Shown piece after piece: positions 63,866 to 64,000 of a DNA stretch of 64,000 nt. The stretch is from Devosia sp. (lineage in GTDB: Bacteria; Pseudomonadota; Alphaproteobacteria; Rhizobiales; Devosiaceae). How positions within the stretch are numbered: position 1 is the first letter of the stretch; every line of letters starts with the position of its first letter. A program made the position numbers and the translations under genes. The notes beneath the pieces are model-generated. The model was given only the letters and a program-made list of their open reading frames with translations. It was not told where the DNA came from and searched no databases. The stretch is from NCBI RefSeq assembly GCF_028290625.1, contig NZ_JAQGJM010000027.1:62001-126000 (forward strand), written 5' to 3'.

Positions 63866-64000
63866 GCTTCGCTCTGGCGGCCGGTGGAAGGGTCCGGCGC
63901 GTGGCCATTGGCCGGGGCGAGCGGGCGCAATATACGCATAGACGCCGAGGATGCAAGCGATCACAGCTGCGACAAGAGGATTGTTTTGTACAGCCGAGCT
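63866..64000. other. Right window edge, no feature called
   Basis: About 135 bases upstream of the tRNA gene contain its promoter on the minus strand and possibly the edge of another gene, but no frame is convincing. Confidence 0.4.

Noticed and set aside
63746..63964. 72-codon frame near the right end containing [13 protein letters not shown]
   Set aside because: It is a translation through the tRNA-Ser gene, not a protein.

Overview
The window is high-GC chromosomal DNA from an alphaproteobacterium. A Devosia-like member of the Hyphomicrobiales fits best, judging by a rhizobial-style C-P lyase locus with two PhnE permeases and a DUF1045 gene, several CUT1 sugar importers with their own regulators, and palindromic intergenic repeats. 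The genus is an inference from gene content; no rRNA is present. Genes are densely packed, with many 1-8 nt start/stop overlaps.

Region 1 (1-14928) is a phosphonate locus. A partial Crp/Fnr-type gene and a phosphotriesterase-family gene precede phnC-phnD-phnE1-phnE2 (import), a hexapeptide acetyltransferase gene, phnL, phnK, phnJ, phnI, phnH and phnG (C-P lyase), the divergent regulator phnF, and phnN-phnM-DUF1045. No phnP is present; the 2H-type DUF1045 protein may replace it. Compound inverted repeats sit at four places in this region, and two intercistronic hairpins flank phnD.

Region 2 (15116-22137) is a mixed stretch: three small secreted or membrane proteins, a YdcF-family protein, an MFS exporter divergent from a MarR regulator, a cold-shock protein, a VOC protein and a flavin monooxygenase.

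Region 3 (22111-52466) holds three complete CUT1 ABC sugar importers, each with its own ATPase, a carbohydrate-active enzyme and a different regulator. System A has a GH78 alpha-L-rhamnosidase and a divergent LacI regulator. System B has a GH43 enzyme, a sorbitol/idonate-type dehydrogenase, an unassigned LamG-like 662-residue protein and an FCD-type GntR regulator; the same AT-rich near-palindrome lies before both of its operons. System C has a GH116 glycosidase and a divergent LacI regulator with two perfect CGAAACGTTTCG operators. Between B and C lie an HNH protein flanked by what look like two remnants of a short-chain dehydrogenase gene, and an Rrf2/SnoaL pair.

Region 4 (52609-56993) has a patatin-like phospholipase with membrane segments inside its catalytic domain, a secreted-repeat protein, and a reductase/LLM oxidoreductase pair.

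Region 5 (57479-63433) is the most unusual system: a polar amino-acid-type ABC importer co-transcribed with three different DUF1989 proteins and an RpiR regulator, without the urea/guanidine carboxylase that usually accompanies DUF1989 pairs. A tRNA-Ser(GGA) gene lies near the right end.
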